Shown here: positions 1 to 10,864 of the stretch, in pieces
Layout of the letters: each line of letters starts with the position of its first letter
Numbering within the stretch: the stretch's first letter is position 1
Assembly: GCF_017875765.1 (NCBI RefSeq)
Contig: NZ_JAGGNA010000001.1
Coordinates: forward strand, 248,001-312,000
Direction: 5' to 3'
DNA length: 64,000 nucleotides
Source: Flavobacterium sp. CG_23.5
GTDB taxonomy: Bacteria > Bacteroidota > Bacteroidia > Flavobacteriales > Flavobacteriaceae
The notes under the pieces: generated by a model
Seen by the model: only the letters and a program-made list of their open reading frames with translations
What the model was told of the DNA's origin: nothing
Databases searched by the model: none
Program-made: the position numbers and the translations under genes

Positions 1-24
1 ACTAAAATGGATAAAAAACAGGAA

Positions 25-516
25 TTATTTTACTTCAATGGTTTCTATAATCAGTTCAAAAGTTTCGCGTTTTTTATTCCCAATCAAAAATGCAATTTCT
101 TCTAAATTTGAACCATCATAATTCGGAATTTCTAATTTACGACCTCTAAAAGCAGGATATAACGACATAATAGGAATGTCAATGGTTTGCCAGTCTCCTG
201 AAGTTTTAAAGTGATAGACATACGAATGGGAATCATCTCGATGGGTCTTGACTCTAAATTGGTATTCTTTACCGTCTCCTTTAAGACGGATAGAAATGTG
301 CTTACTTTGTTCTAAAGCAATTGCAGCAAAAGCAAATTTAACAGCACAAAACCCACCATTATTTTCTAATGACACCTCACCTTCAAATACGCCATTTCCT
401 TCGGCATTCAGATATAATTTACTTTGTGATTTTCCTCCCATCACAGCATCATTGACAACTTTCCAGTGACTTAGATCACTTTTGGAACTAAATTCAAAAA
501 TCAATAACGGATTCAT
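25..516 (-). CDS. CIA30 family protein (NDUFAF1-like)
   Basis: 163 aa. The sequence fits the CIA30 fold, a jelly-roll carbohydrate-binding-like domain named for the mitochondrial complex I assembly factor. Visible features are the opening FSSKSDLSHWKVVNDAVMGG, the block GEVSLENNGGF, a central IRLKGDGKEYQFRVK and the closing IAFLIGNKKRETFELIIETI. Bacterial members have no settled function. The ATG at 516 is chosen because the family starts just before this block; a longer reading would run into the 3' end of the upstream lipoprotein gene. No signal peptide is seen, so it is probably cytoplasmic. The gap to the upstream gene is 32 nt and both lie on the minus strand. Confidence 0.8.
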   Translation of the reverse strand: MNPLLIFEFSSKSDLSHWKVVNDAVMGGKSQSKLYLNAEGNGVFEGEVSLENNGGFCAVKFAFAAIALEQSKHISIRLKGDGKEYQFRVKTHRDDSHSYVYHFKTSGDWQTIDIPIMSLYPAFRGRKLEIPNYDGSNLEEIAFLIGNKKRETFELIIETIEVK

Positions 517-548
517 TAGCGTTTTTTTCAAAAATAAATTTAAAATTT

Positions 549-1010
549 CTATTTCGGCAATGGTGCGCCGACAGCAATATCGCATCTATGGTTGGTTTGA
601 CCGTGTGGTGGATTCATTCCCTCTGGTGTAGGAGTTGCTTCAGCTGGAGTAGCTGCAGTAGTTATGGTTGTGGCAGGCGCTGGAGCGTTTTGATTCGGCT
701 TTGTAACCGCTGGAGCGTTCAATGGCGCTCCAACTGCAATGTCGCAGCGGTGTCCAGGTTGTCCGTGTGCCGGATTCATTCCTTTCGCAACAGTACTGAT
801 AGTTGATGGAGCAACAGTATTTGTCGTTACTGGATCAATAGTGGCGGGTTGTTGCTGGTTGCTAGTCTGAGATTGATTCTTCATTTGTCTTCCAACTTCA
901 GTAAAAGGAACTACATTTGTGGTAGTTGTGTCGTTTTGTTGTTCTGCTTCATTTTTGCAAGAAGTCGTTAGTATAGTTAATGCAAAAAGTAGATTGATAA
1001 AATTTTTCAT
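549..1010 (-). CDS. Lipoprotein with a duplicated GMNPxHGQ...HRCDIAVGAPL motif
   Basis: 153 aa. The signal sequence ends at a lipobox with Cys18 (LTTSC), so it is probably anchored in a membrane. The mature part is a low-complexity Thr/Ala/Pro/Gln linker holding two near-identical 21-residue motifs (about residues 78-98 and 131-151). Each motif contains GMNPxHGQ, then HRCDIAVGAPL. The two His and one Cys in each copy are invariant, which suggests a metal- or heme-binding or structural role, but this is inference. The motif recurs in Flavobacteriia proteins of unknown function. A -7 box TATATTTG (1036-1043, minus strand) lies upstream; no -33 TTG is seen at the right distance. Confidence 0.8.
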   Translation of the reverse strand: MKNFINLLFALTILTTSCKNEAEQQNDTTTTNVVPFTEVGRQMKNQSQTSNQQQPATIDPVTTNTVAPSTISTVAKGMNPAHGQPGHRCDIAVGAPLNAPAVTKPNQNAPAPATTITTAATPAEATPTPEGMNPPHGQTNHRCDIAVGAPLPK

Positions 1011-1286
1011 AATAAAGGATTTAAATTACTACACTCAAATATAAGACTTTAAATAGTAAACACCTAACTATTGCAATTGATTTTGGGGCATCAATCTTAT
1101 TCGCAAAATCATTTAGTAAAGGAAACTATGGGAATTCTTTTTTGCAAACTGTTTCAAAATTTACTAATGTAGTTATTTATGAAGAGTAGAATCAGTGCTT
1201 CTTTTTTTTTCAAAAGAACCCCACCTACAAATTTTCAAATCCACAAAATATATTCTACTTTAGCATACTATTAAATTTCCTATAAA
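1011..1286. other. Divergent intergenic region between lipoprotein gene and nadC
   Basis: 276 bp between divergently transcribed genes. On the minus strand a TATATTTG -7 box (1036-1043) fits the lipoprotein promoter. On the plus strand TACTTTAG (about 1257-1264) is a weak -7 candidate for nadC. A run of T (about 1202-1211) and AT-rich sequence fill the rest. No gene or structured RNA was seen. Confidence 0.5.
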
Positions 1287-2144
1287 ATGATTAGCGAAGC
1301 ACAGTTCGAAAACGAGTTACAATTAATAATAAAAAACGCCATTCGCGAAGATGTTGGTCCGGGAGATTACAGTTCTTTGGCCTGTATTCCTGCAACTGCA
1401 AGCGGAAAAGCAAAGTTGCTTGTAAAAGAAGATGGTATTATTGCCGGTGTGGCTTTCGCCAAAATGGTTTTTGCGTACGTCGATCCAAATTTGGAAATCG
1501 AAATTTTTATAAAAGATGGAACGCCAGTTAAAAAAGGTGATATTATTTTGCATGTTTCGGGAAGTTCACAATCCATTTTAAAAGCCGAAAGAGTAGTTTT
1601 GAATTCGATGCAAAGAATGTCAGCCATTGCAACCAAAACCAAAGAATACGTTCAGTTATTGGAAGGAACCCATACTAAAATTCTCGATACACGCAAAACA
1701 ACTCCGGGATTCCGTGCATGTGAAAAATGGGCAGTGAAAATTGGCGGAGGCGAAAACCACCGTTTTGCTTTGTATGATATGGTAATGCTCAAGGACAATC
1801 ACAACGATTTTGCGGGTGGAATTACTTTGGCCATAGCCAAAACTAAAGCCTATCTCAAAGAAAATAATTTGGATTTAAAAATAATTGTCGAAGCCAGAAA
1901 CCTAGACGAAATAAAAGAAATCCTGAAAAGCGAAGGTATTTTTAGAATCCTGATAGACAATTTCAATTATGAAGATACAAAAAAGGCAGTAGCCTTAATT
2001 GGCACCAAATGCTTAACGGAATCCTCAGGGAATATCAATGAAAAAACGATTCGTCATTATGCGGAATGTGGTGTTAATTATATTTCATCAGGTGCTTTGA
2101 CGCATTCCGTTTACAATATGGACTTAAGTCTAAAAGCGATTTAA
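1287..2144 (+). CDS. nadC: Nicotinate-nucleotide pyrophosphorylase (carboxylating), quinolinate phosphoribosyltransferase
   Basis: 285 aa, normal for the family. The enzyme makes nicotinate mononucleotide, CO2 and PPi from quinolinate and PRPP in de novo NAD synthesis. Hallmarks seen: REDVGPGDYSS at the N terminus, LDTRKTTPGFR (PRPP/quinolinate-binding Arg and Lys), the KIGGGENHRFALYD block, MLKDNH, and the C-terminal SSGALTHS barrel strand. The stop is followed after 3 nt by the ATG of the BrkB-type membrane protein, so the two are probably co-transcribed. nadA and nadB are not in the window. Confidence 0.96.
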   Translation: MISEAQFENELQLIIKNAIREDVGPGDYSSLACIPATASGKAKLLVKEDGIIAGVAFAKMVFAYVDPNLEIEIFIKDGTPVKKGDIILHVSGSSQSILKAERVVLNSMQRMSAIATKTKEYVQLLEGTHTKILDTRKTTPGFRACEKWAVKIGGGENHRFALYDMVMLKDNHNDFAGGITLAIAKTKAYLKENNLDLKIIVEARNLDEIKEILKSEGIFRILIDNFNYEDTKKAVALIGTKCLTESSGNINEKTIRHYAECGVNYISSGALTHSVYNMDLSLKAI

Positions 2145-2147
2145 ATT

Positions 2148-3059
2148 ATGTCCGAAGAAATAGAAATAAAACTCGAAAAAGTTCCGGTAATCAGGAATTT
2201 AGTTCATGTACTGAAACGGATAAAGCTGTCTTGGCTACAAGGAATGTCTTTATATGACTTATTAGAATTGTACGGATTGGGAATTCTGGAAAGCGCTTTG
2301 ACTTATCATGCAAGCGCTATTGCCTTTAGTTTTTTTATGGCATTATTTCCTTTTGCACTATTTATACTAAATCTTATTCCATACATTCCTATTGAAGGTT
2401 TTCAAAGTGATTTTCTTCAATTTGTAAGACAAGGAGTCCCACCTAATACGTATGATGCCATTTATAAAATCATTAATGATATTCTCCATAACAGTCATTC
2501 CGGATTGCTTTCATCAGGATTTATTCTGTCTATTTTCCTTATGGCAAATGGATTGAATGGAATTCTTGGAGGTTTTGAATCCTCCCGCCACGTACTCATC
2601 AAAAGGGGATTTATTCATCAATACATAGTCGCATTAGGCATGTCGTTATTGTTGTCATTGCTTTTAATCGTAACTATTTCAACGATAGTAGTTTTCGAGG
2701 TATTTATTCAAAAAACAGTTTTTAGCGATGTCAATCAACTGATTGTTTTGGGGAGATATGCATTCGTAATTCTGATGATATTAGCGACCACCTCCATACT
2801 TTTTAAGTTTGGCACAACACATGATAAAAACAGGGCATTTATCTCGATAGGTTCAGTATTCACAACTATCTTGATTCTTTTGGATTCCTACGGTTTTGGG
2901 ATTTGGGTGATACGATTCTCAAAATATAATGAATTATATGGGTCGATTGGTACATTATTAATTCTAATGTTTTACATTTGGATCAACTGTATGATATTAC
3001 TTCTGGGATTTGAATTAAACGCTACAGTAAATAAATTAAAAATTAAAAAAGAAGGTTAA
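2148..3059 (+). CDS. YihY/BrkB family inner-membrane protein
   Basis: 303 aa with about six hydrophobic helices (roughly residues 60-85, 118-140, 158-185, 200-220, 228-252, 262-285). The family signature is the first helix, ALTYHASAIAFSFFMALFPF, and the last, LYGSIGTLLILMFYIWINCMILLLG. The family was once annotated as ribonuclease BN, now considered wrong; members are polytopic inner-membrane proteins of uncertain function. It starts 3 nt after nadC and probably shares its transcript. A dispersed repeat element follows immediately downstream in the same orientation. Confidence 0.88.
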   Translation: MSEEIEIKLEKVPVIRNLVHVLKRIKLSWLQGMSLYDLLELYGLGILESALTYHASAIAFSFFMALFPFALFILNLIPYIPIEGFQSDFLQFVRQGVPPNTYDAIYKIINDILHNSHSGLLSSGFILSIFLMANGLNGILGGFESSRHVLIKRGFIHQYIVALGMSLLLSLLLIVTISTIVVFEVFIQKTVFSDVNQLIVLGRYAFVILMILATTSILFKFGTTHDKNRAFISIGSVFTTILILLDSYGFGIWVIRFSKYNELYGSIGTLLILMFYIWINCMILLLGFELNATVNKLKIKKEG

Positions 3060-3065
3060 ATTTAA

Positions 3066-3140
3066 GGAGCTAATTCCTGCTATTCGTTACAATCTTTTCC
3101 TTTAAAAAAAGGAAAAGGATTTTCACTGCTATCAGGGCTA
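3066..3140 (+). repeat. Dispersed GGAGCTA...GGGCTA element, copy a
   Basis: 75 nt. The conserved left block starts GGAGCTAATTCC and the right block ends CTATCAGGGCTA. The middle forms a hairpin with arms AATCTTTTCCTTT and AAAGGAAAAGGATT. It lies 6 nt after the BrkB-type gene in the sense orientation. Related copies are at 12582, 26408, 28279, 53833, 55026 and 59824. Confidence 0.75.
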
Positions 3141-3155
3141 AAAAAAAACAAAATT

Positions 3156-3590
3156 ATGAAAAACAACATTTTAATTATTGCAGCATTATTTTTTACAACT
3201 ATTTTTTATAGTCAAAATCAAACCGTTGTTGGAAAATGGAAAACTATTGACGACGAAACCGGTAAAGCAAAATCAATTGTAGAAATTTATGAGAAATCGG
3301 GAAAAATCTACGGGAAAGTAATTGAGATTTTAGATGTGGCTCATAAGAATAACGTATGTCAAGATTGTGCCGGAGAGGATAAAAATAAACCAATTCTTGG
3401 GTTGGTCATTATAAAAGGATTAAAAAAAGATGGGGATGAATATACTAATGGAAAAATATTAGACCCTAAAAACGGAAAAATGTATAAATGTTTAATGACA
3501 TTAGAATCAAAAGATAAACTGAAAGTACGTGGTTTTATTGGATTTTCATTATTTGGAAGAACACAATATTGGTCTAGAGTTAAAAACTAG
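3156..3590 (+). CDS. Exported DUF2147 domain protein
   Basis: 144 aa. An N-terminal signal peptide (residues 1 to about 20, cleaved near YSQ) precedes a DUF2147 domain. Recognisable blocks are VGKWKTIDDETGKAKSIVEI, the paired Cys in VCQDCAGE, GKILDPKNGKMYKCLMTL and the end VRGFIGFSLFGRTQYWSRV. DUF2147 proteins are small periplasmic or secreted beta-rich proteins of unknown biochemical role, common in Bacteroidota. It probably has its own promoter because a repeat element separates it from the previous gene. Confidence 0.88.
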   Translation: MKNNILIIAALFFTTIFYSQNQTVVGKWKTIDDETGKAKSIVEIYEKSGKIYGKVIEILDVAHKNNVCQDCAGEDKNKPILGLVIIKGLKKDGDEYTNGKILDPKNGKMYKCLMTLESKDKLKVRGFIGFSLFGRTQYWSRVKN

Positions 3591-3598
3591 GTCCTATT

Positions 3599-3668
3599 GT
3601 TTCAGGTTTCAAGTTTCAAGTTTTGTAACTGGAATAAGAGACTTAAAACCTGAAACTTTAAACTATTT
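3599..3668. repeat. Palindromic heptad array 1 (GTTTCAA units)
   Basis: Four 7-nt units on the left (GTTTCAG, GTTTCAA, GTTTCAA, GTTTTGT; 3599-3626) face four units on the right (ACTTAAA, ACCTGAA, ACTTTAA, ACTATTT; 3641-3668). The right half is roughly the inverse of the left, so the array can fold back on itself. It occupies nearly all of the gap between the DUF2147 gene and priA. Confidence 0.7.
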
Positions 3669-3679
3669 AAATTAAAAGA

Positions 3680-6130
3680 ATGTATTTCGTCGAAGTAATT
3701 TTACCGCTTTCCCTTGCCAAAACCTTTACTTATAGCATCTCAGAAGCCGAATTCCATTATATAAAAAAAGGAATGCGCGTGGCAGTTCCATTTGGTAAAA
3801 GTAAAATCTACACGGCTTTAGTTATCGAAATTCACCAAAACAAACCTGAATTATACGAAGCTAAAGAAATTCACCAAATCCTTGACGAAAAACCCATTGT
3901 AACAGAAATCCAAATCTTACATTGGCAATGGATTGCTTCGTACTATATGTGTGCCATCGGTGACGTTTATCGCGGTGCAATGCCTAGCGCACTTTTGCTG
4001 GAAAGCGAAACCGTAATTTCTCAAAAACAAGATTTATTTGTAGATGAAAGCCTGCTTTCGGATGATGAATATCTAATTTATCAGGCTTTACAACAACAAA
4101 GTTCACTCAAAGTCCAAGACATCATTTCAATTTTAAACAAGAAAAATATCTTTCCAGTCATTCAAAAATTGATTGACAAAAATATATTGGTGCTTGAGGA
4201 AGAAATGCTGGAAACCTATAAACCAAAATTAGTTCGCTACGTACGGTTGCATTCTAAATATGATTCAAATGCCGGTTTAAGTCAATTACTTGAGACACTC
4301 AAAAGTGCCAATAAACAAAAGGAAATTGTCTTGAATTATTTTCAACTTAGCGCTGTGGAAAAGAAGCCAATAACGGTAAAAAAACTGGTAGAGGCAGCTA
4401 ATTCTTCGGCAGCTATTGTAAAAGCATTGATTGAAAAAGAAATATTTGAGGACTATTTTATACAGGAAGACCGCGTCAATTTTACAGGAAAAACCAGAGA
4501 AGGTCAATTGCAGTTAAGTCCTGCACAACAAATCGCTTTTGATGAAATCAAAGAAAGTTTTATTCAAAAAGAAGTTTGCCTTTTACATGGCGTAACATCC
4601 AGTGGTAAAACGGAAATTTATATCAAACTCATCGAAGAATATATCGATTCAGGAAAGCAAGTACTGTATTTACTTCCTGAAATTGCTTTGACGACTCAAT
4701 TAGTGGGAAGGTTAAGGACTTATTTTGGCAATAAAGTAGCGGTTTTTCATTCGAAATATAATAATAACGAGCGCGTGGAAGTTTGGAATCAAGTTTTAGA
4801 AAATTCCGAAAAAGCGCAAGTGGTAATAGGAGCGAGGTCGGCCTTATTTTTGCCATTTCATAATTTGGGATTCATAATTGTAGATGAAGAACACGAGCAA
4901 ACGTTCAAGCAAGTAGATCCTGCACCTCGTTATCATGCACGCGATGCAGCCATAGTTTTGGCACATTCACATCAAGCAAAAGTGTTATTGGGTTCTGCAA
5001 CACCTAGCTTAGAAACCTATTTCAATGCTAAGTCTGGAAAATTTGGATTAGTCGAAATCTCGGAGCGATTTGGAAACGTCATGATGCCAAATATCGAATT
5101 GGTAGATTTAAAAGACAAATATTTTCGCAAGAAAATGACCGGGCATTTCAGCGATACTTTAATTGACGAAATCACAACAGCTTTGTCCTTAGGGGAACAA
5201 GTGATTTTGTTTCAAAACAGGAGAGGTTATTCTCCCATCATCGAATGCATGACTTGTGGTCATGTGCCCCATTGTCAGCAATGTGATGTGAGTTTGACGT
5301 ACCATAAGCATAAAGATCAATTGCGTTGTCATTATTGCGGATATTCCATGGCAAAACCAACGCATTGTCATTCTTGTTCCAGTGTTGATTTGGCTACAAA
5401 AGGTTTTGGAACTGAACAAATCGAACAAGAACTAATTGCTATTTTTCCAACTGCAAAAACGGGAAGGATGGATCAGGATACAACAAGAGGGAAATTTGGT
5501 TTTGAGAAAATAATCGATAGTTTCAAGAATAGAGAAATTGATATTCTTGTGGGAACGCAAATGCTTGCCAAAGGATTAGATTTTGATAATGTAACTTTGG
5601 TAGGGATTATGAATGCGGATAATATGCTGTATCATCCAGATTTCAGAGCTTTTGAAAGAAGTTTCCAAATGATGACGCAAGTGGCCGGTCGTGCAGGACG
5701 CTCAGAAAAACAAGGAAAAGTGATTATCCAAACCTATAATCCAAATCACAATACCATTCAGCAGGTAACCACTACAGATTATGTAGGAATGTTTAAGGAA
5801 CAGTTGTATGACAGACAGATTTATAAATACCCTCCATATTTTAGAATTGTTAAACTAACGCTTAAACAACGTGATTTTGATAAGTTAAAGGAAGGATCTA
5901 TGTGGTTGTATCAAGTGATGAGCCAAAACCTAAATATGCCTGTTTTAGGACCTGAAGAACCAGCAATCAGTAGGATCAGGAATGAATTTATACGGACGAT
6001 AATTATTAAAATTCCGCAGGAAATTTCTATTTTAAACACAAAAAAAACTATTCAAAAGATTCTGAATAGTTTTGAAGCCGTGCCTCAATATAGAGCTGTG
6101 AAGGTTACGTTAAACGTTGATTTTTATTAA
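3680..6130 (+). CDS. priA: Primosomal protein N' (replication restart helicase PriA)
   Basis: 816 aa. PriA is a 3'-5' superfamily 2 helicase that reloads the replisome at stalled forks. An N-terminal 3'-end-binding domain begins FVEVILPLSLAKTFTYSI. Walker A is GVTSSGKTE near residue 304, the DEEH box near residue 402, and GSATPSLET follows. Eight Cys between about residues 523 and 565 (CMTCG, CQQC, CHYCG, CHSC) form the two zinc sites. The helicase C lobe has VGTQMLAKGLDFDNVTLVG and QVAGRAGRSEKQG. Length and motif order are normal. It is transcribed toward the LytTR gene, with only 10 bp between the stops. Confidence 0.97.
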   Translation: MYFVEVILPLSLAKTFTYSISEAEFHYIKKGMRVAVPFGKSKIYTALVIEIHQNKPELYEAKEIHQILDEKPIVTEIQILHWQWIASYYMCAIGDVYRGAMPSALLLESETVISQKQDLFVDESLLSDDEYLIYQALQQQSSLKVQDIISILNKKNIFPVIQKLIDKNILVLEEEMLETYKPKLVRYVRLHSKYDSNAGLSQLLETLKSANKQKEIVLNYFQLSAVEKKPITVKKLVEAANSSAAIVKALIEKEIFEDYFIQEDRVNFTGKTREGQLQLSPAQQIAFDEIKESFIQKEVCLLHGVTSSGKTEIYIKLIEEYIDSGKQVLYLLPEIALTTQLVGRLRTYFGNKVAVFHSKYNNNERVEVWNQVLENSEKAQVVIGARSALFLPFHNLGFIIVDEEHEQTFKQVDPAPRYHARDAAIVLAHSHQAKVLLGSATPSLETYFNAKSGKFGLVEISERFGNVMMPNIELVDLKDKYFRKKMTGHFSDTLIDEITTALSLGEQVILFQNRRGYSPIIECMTCGHVPHCQQCDVSLTYHKHKDQLRCHYCGYSMAKPTHCHSCSSVDLATKGFGTEQIEQELIAIFPTAKTGRMDQDTTRGKFGFEKIIDSFKNREIDILVGTQMLAKGLDFDNVTLVGIMNADNMLYHPDFRAFERSFQMMTQVAGRAGRSEKQGKVIIQTYNPNHNTIQQVTTTDYVGMFKEQLYDRQIYKYPPYFRIVKLTLKQRDFDKLKEGSMWLYQVMSQNLNMPVLGPEEPAISRIRNEFIRTIIIKIPQEISILNTKKTIQKILNSFEAVPQYRAVKVTLNVDFY

Positions 6131-6140
6131 AAGTAGTTTT

Positions 6141-6836
6141 TTATGCAAATGATAGCGCTTTAACTAAATCTTCTTTTTTGTTTCTGCTTAAAGGGATTTT
6201 AGTGACTCCAATTTCGGCAAATTTGCTGTTAAAACGTTCTACTTTGTCGATATTGATAATATATGATTTATGAACACGTATGAATTTTTCTTTAGATAAA
6301 TCATTTTCAAAGGATTTCATTGTAGAAAGTACTAAATTACTATCTTCTTCAGTAACTACTCTTACATAGTCACCAAAAGCTTCTATCCATTTAATTTTAG
6401 AAGTAAAAATTTTCAATTTTTTTAGATTACTTTTAATAAAAATATGTTCTCCTTCTTCTTCCTTGTTTTCTTTTTTAAGTAAATATTGATCCATTGCTCT
6501 TCTAACCGAGGCGTTGAATCGATCGATTGCAATTGGTTTTTGCAAATAATCAGTCGCATCATAATCAAATGCTTTCATCGCATATTCTGCCTTAGAAGTA
6601 ATGAAAATTATTTGCGGTTTTATTTTTAAACCATCTAAAAAATCAAAACCACTTATAACTGGCATTTCAATATCCAGAAATATTAAATCTACGTTGTGTA
6701 CCGACATGCAACTCCTAGCTTCGATTGCATTCGAAAAATCCCCAATTAAATGTAAGTTTGTATGGTTATTTACTAACTTTGCGATAATCATTCTTTGAAT
6801 GGAACTATCATCAACTACTACGCAATTAAGTTTCAT
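6141..6836 (-). CDS. LytTR family response regulator
   Basis: 231 aa. The N-terminal receiver domain (about 1-120) has the acidic pair D9-D10, the phospho-acceptor D55 in LIFLDIEMP, and the Lys in YLQKPI. The C-terminal LytTR DNA-binding domain (about 133-231) has IKSNLKKLKIFTSKIKWIEAFGDYVRVV and FIRVHKSYIINIDKVERF. Such regulators usually pair with a 7TM/5TM-LYT-type histidine kinase, but none lies nearby, so this is an orphan regulator and its targets are unknown. It converges on priA. Confidence 0.93.
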   Translation of the reverse strand: MKLNCVVVDDSSIQRMIIAKLVNNHTNLHLIGDFSNAIEARSCMSVHNVDLIFLDIEMPVISGFDFLDGLKIKPQIIFITSKAEYAMKAFDYDATDYLQKPIAIDRFNASVRRAMDQYLLKKENKEEEGEHIFIKSNLKKLKIFTSKIKWIEAFGDYVRVVTEEDSNLVLSTMKSFENDLSKEKFIRVHKSYIINIDKVERFNSKFAEIGVTKIPLSRNKKEDLVKALSFA

Positions 6837-6941
6837 AATTTTTTATTTTAGATTTGGATTAGTAAATTTAACATTAAATTATTAAAAAAACTAATATGAA
6901 ACGTTTTTTTTCGCCGTTTGACGATTAAAGTAAAATAAGGC

Positions 6942-6971
6942 TTGTTTATCTAAAACAAATGGTTACTTTTG
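6942..6971 (+). promoter_or_regulatory. Promoter of rpsF-rpsR-rplI operon
   Basis: TTG (6942-6944), a 19-nt spacer, then TACTTTTG (6964-6971) match the Bacteroidota primary sigma consensus TTG-N17-23-TAnnTTTG. Transcription would begin around 6977, giving a leader of about 24 nt before the rpsF ATG at 7001. Confidence 0.8.
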
Positions 6972-7000
6972 CACCCAAATTAACAAATAAATATATATTT

Positions 7001-7342
7001 ATGAATCATTATGAAACTGTTTTCATTTTAAATCCCGTTTTATCTGAAGTTCAGGTAAAGGAAACAGTAAGCAAATTTGAAGATTTTCTTACTAGTAGAG
7101 GAGCAGAAATGGTATCGAAAGAAGATTGGGGCCTTAAAAAAATGGCTTACGAAATTCAAAACAAAAAATCTGGTTTTTACCATTTATTCGAATTCAAAGT
7201 AGCTGGAGAAGTTCTAATTGCTTTTGAAACTGAATTTAGACGTGACGAAAGAATCATGCGTTTCTTAACTGTAAGTTTAGATAAACACGCGATTTCTTGG
7301 GCTGAGAGAAGAAGAACTAAATTAAAAGCAACAAAAGCGTAA
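7001..7342 (+). CDS. rpsF: 30S ribosomal protein S6
   Basis: 113 aa. The S6 fold is recognised from [16 protein letters not shown] at the start, [21 protein letters not shown] in the middle and the basic tail [12 protein letters not shown]. It binds 16S rRNA together with S18, whose gene follows after 2 nt. The ATG at 7001 is chosen over an upstream in-frame start at 6959: the family begins here and the promoter -7 box (6964-6971) overlaps the upstream reading. Confidence 0.97.
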   Translation: MNHYETVFILNPVLSEVQVKETVSKFEDFLTSRGAEMVSKEDWGLKKMAYEIQNKKSGFYHLFEFKVAGEVLIAFETEFRRDERIMRFLTVSLDKHAISWAERRRTKLKATKA

Positions 7343-7344
7343 TC

Positions 7345-7641
7345 ATGGCTACACTACAACAATCGGCTTCAGGAAAAAAAGACGGAGATATCAGATATCT
7401 TACGCCTTTGAACATAGAAACAAACAAACAAAAAAAGTATTGTCGTTTCAAAAAATCAGGTATCAAATATATTGATTATAAAGATGCTGATTTCTTATTG
7501 AAATTCGTGAATGAACAAGGGAAAATACTTCCTCGTCGTTTAACAGGAACTTCATTAAAGTACCAAAGAAAAGTGTCAGTTGCTGTTAAGAGAGCACGTC
7601 ACATAGCATTAATGCCATATGTGGCTGATTTACTAAAATAA
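7345..7641 (+). CDS. rpsR: 30S ribosomal protein S18
   Basis: 98 aa. Motifs [40 protein letters not shown] and the C-terminal [16 protein letters not shown] are diagnostic for bS18. It binds next to S6 on the 30S platform. It is the second gene of the S6-S18-L9 operon, a conserved order in bacteria (without the ssb gene often found between S6 and S18 in other phyla). Confidence 0.97.
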   Translation: MATLQQSASGKKDGDIRYLTPLNIETNKQKKYCRFKKSGIKYIDYKDADFLLKFVNEQGKILPRRLTGTSLKYQRKVSVAVKRARHIALMPYVADLLK

Positions 7642-7704
7642 TATTTAACGCAGTTGTTGGTTTTCTGAAAATGAAACCTAACTTCTATAACAAAGGACAA
7701 CAAC

Positions 7705-8148
7705 ATGGAACTTATTTTAAGACAAGACGTTCAAAATTTAGGATTTAAAGATGATGTAGTATCTGTGAAAAACGGTTACGGTCGTAACTTTTTAATCCCA
7801 CAAGGTCACGCACATTTAGCAACTTCTTCTGCAAAGAAAGTGTTAGCTGAAAACCTAAAACAAAGAGCTCACAAAGAAGAAAAAGTAGTAAACGATGCAA
7901 AAGCATTGGCTGAAGCTTTGAAAGCTATTGAAATTAAAATTTTCGCAAAAGCAGGTGGAGAAAAATTATTCGGTTCAATCACGAATATTGATATCGCTGA
8001 AGCTTTAGCAAAAGGCGGTCAAGTAATTGACAGAAAATTCATTACTAGTGGAATCGTTAAACGTACAGGAAAATATACTGCTAACGTTAGATTACACAGA
8101 GATGTAATAGTTGAATTGCCTTATGAAATTGTTGCTGAAAAAGCATAA
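7705..8148 (+). CDS. rplI: 50S ribosomal protein L9
   Basis: 147 aa. The N-terminal domain MELILRQDVQNLGFKDDVVSVKNGYGRNFLIPQG is typical of bL9. A long charged connecting helix (residues 48-78) and the C-terminal domain (GGEKLFGSITNIDIAEAL, IVELPYEIVAE) follow. A purine-rich AAAGGA (about 7693-7698) upstream of the ATG is one of the few SD-like motifs in the window. The operon ends at a strong terminator directly downstream. Confidence 0.97.
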   Translation: MELILRQDVQNLGFKDDVVSVKNGYGRNFLIPQGHAHLATSSAKKVLAENLKQRAHKEEKVVNDAKALAEALKAIEIKIFAKAGGEKLFGSITNIDIAEALAKGGQVIDRKFITSGIVKRTGKYTANVRLHRDVIVELPYEIVAEKA

Positions 8149-8168
8149 TTTCTAAGTTTATATAACTG

Positions 8169-8196
8169 AATCCCGATGTAAGTCGGGATTTTTTTT
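8169..8196 (+). terminator. Rho-independent terminator of rplI
   Basis: Perfect arms AATCCCGA (8169-8176) and TCGGGATT (8183-8190) with a 6-nt loop run straight into eight T. It ends the ribosomal protein operon. Confidence 0.9.
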
Positions 8197-8200
8197 GTTT

Positions 8201-8221
8201 AATCTGAACTTGGTTCAGATT
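8201..8221. repeat. Perfect palindrome AATCTGAAC-ttg-GTTCAGATT
   Basis: Nine-bp perfect inverted repeat with a 3-nt centre, placed between the rplI terminator and the DUF6495 gene. It could be an operator or a degenerate repeat. There is no T tract, so it is not a terminator. Confidence 0.5.
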
Positions 8222-8308
8222 CTTTAATTTATAAATAAAGAGCGTCGTAAATAATTAAGATGCTGACACGAGCGTAGCGAATTGACGCAGTAACTAAATT
8301 CAGCTTAA

Positions 8309-8782
8309 ATGAAATACTCAAGACTAACAAAAGAACAATTTGAAGAACTGAATCAAGAATTCAGTACGTTCCTTGCGACTCAAGCAATTGATAAAGCCGA
8401 ATGGGATAAAATAAAAACGGAACAACCTGAGGTTGCCGAACAAGAACTTGACGTTTTTTCTGATTTGATTTGGGAAGGTGTTCTTGCCAAAGCAGAATAT
8501 TTAGAACATTTTTCGAAAAACCATATTTTTCTGTTTCAAAGTTTTGATACTCATGTTCAGTCAATCGTTTTAAAATCGTTGGTTCCTGAAGTTGATTTTT
8601 TAACTAGAGAAGGGTTACAATGGCTTAGCGATAACATGTTTACCGAAACTATTGAAATGAAAACCGGTAAAAAGGAATTTACTGAAGAACGCAACAAGTC
8701 GATCTTTGCCTTGATACAACAAGGAGCTTTTTTAAGTGACGGACAATTATACAAACAAATAAACACAATTATAGAGTCATAA
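8309..8782 (+). CDS. DUF6495 family protein
   Basis: 157 aa, soluble, acidic and helix-rich, with no signal peptide. I recognise the Flavobacteriia-specific family from MKYSRLTKEQFEELNQEFSTFLA, the central DLIWEGVLAKAEYLEHFSKN and the LSDGQLYKQI terminus. No function is known. It stands alone: the rplI terminator lies upstream and a strong 19-bp-stem terminator separates it from ligA. Confidence 0.8.
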   Translation: MKYSRLTKEQFEELNQEFSTFLATQAIDKAEWDKIKTEQPEVAEQELDVFSDLIWEGVLAKAEYLEHFSKNHIFLFQSFDTHVQSIVLKSLVPEVDFLTREGLQWLSDNMFTETIEMKTGKKEFTEERNKSIFALIQQGAFLSDGQLYKQINTIIES

Positions 8783-8800
8783 TTCTATTGTTTTTATTTT

Positions 8801-10858
<2,058 letters not shown>

Positions 10859-10864
10859 AAGCGA

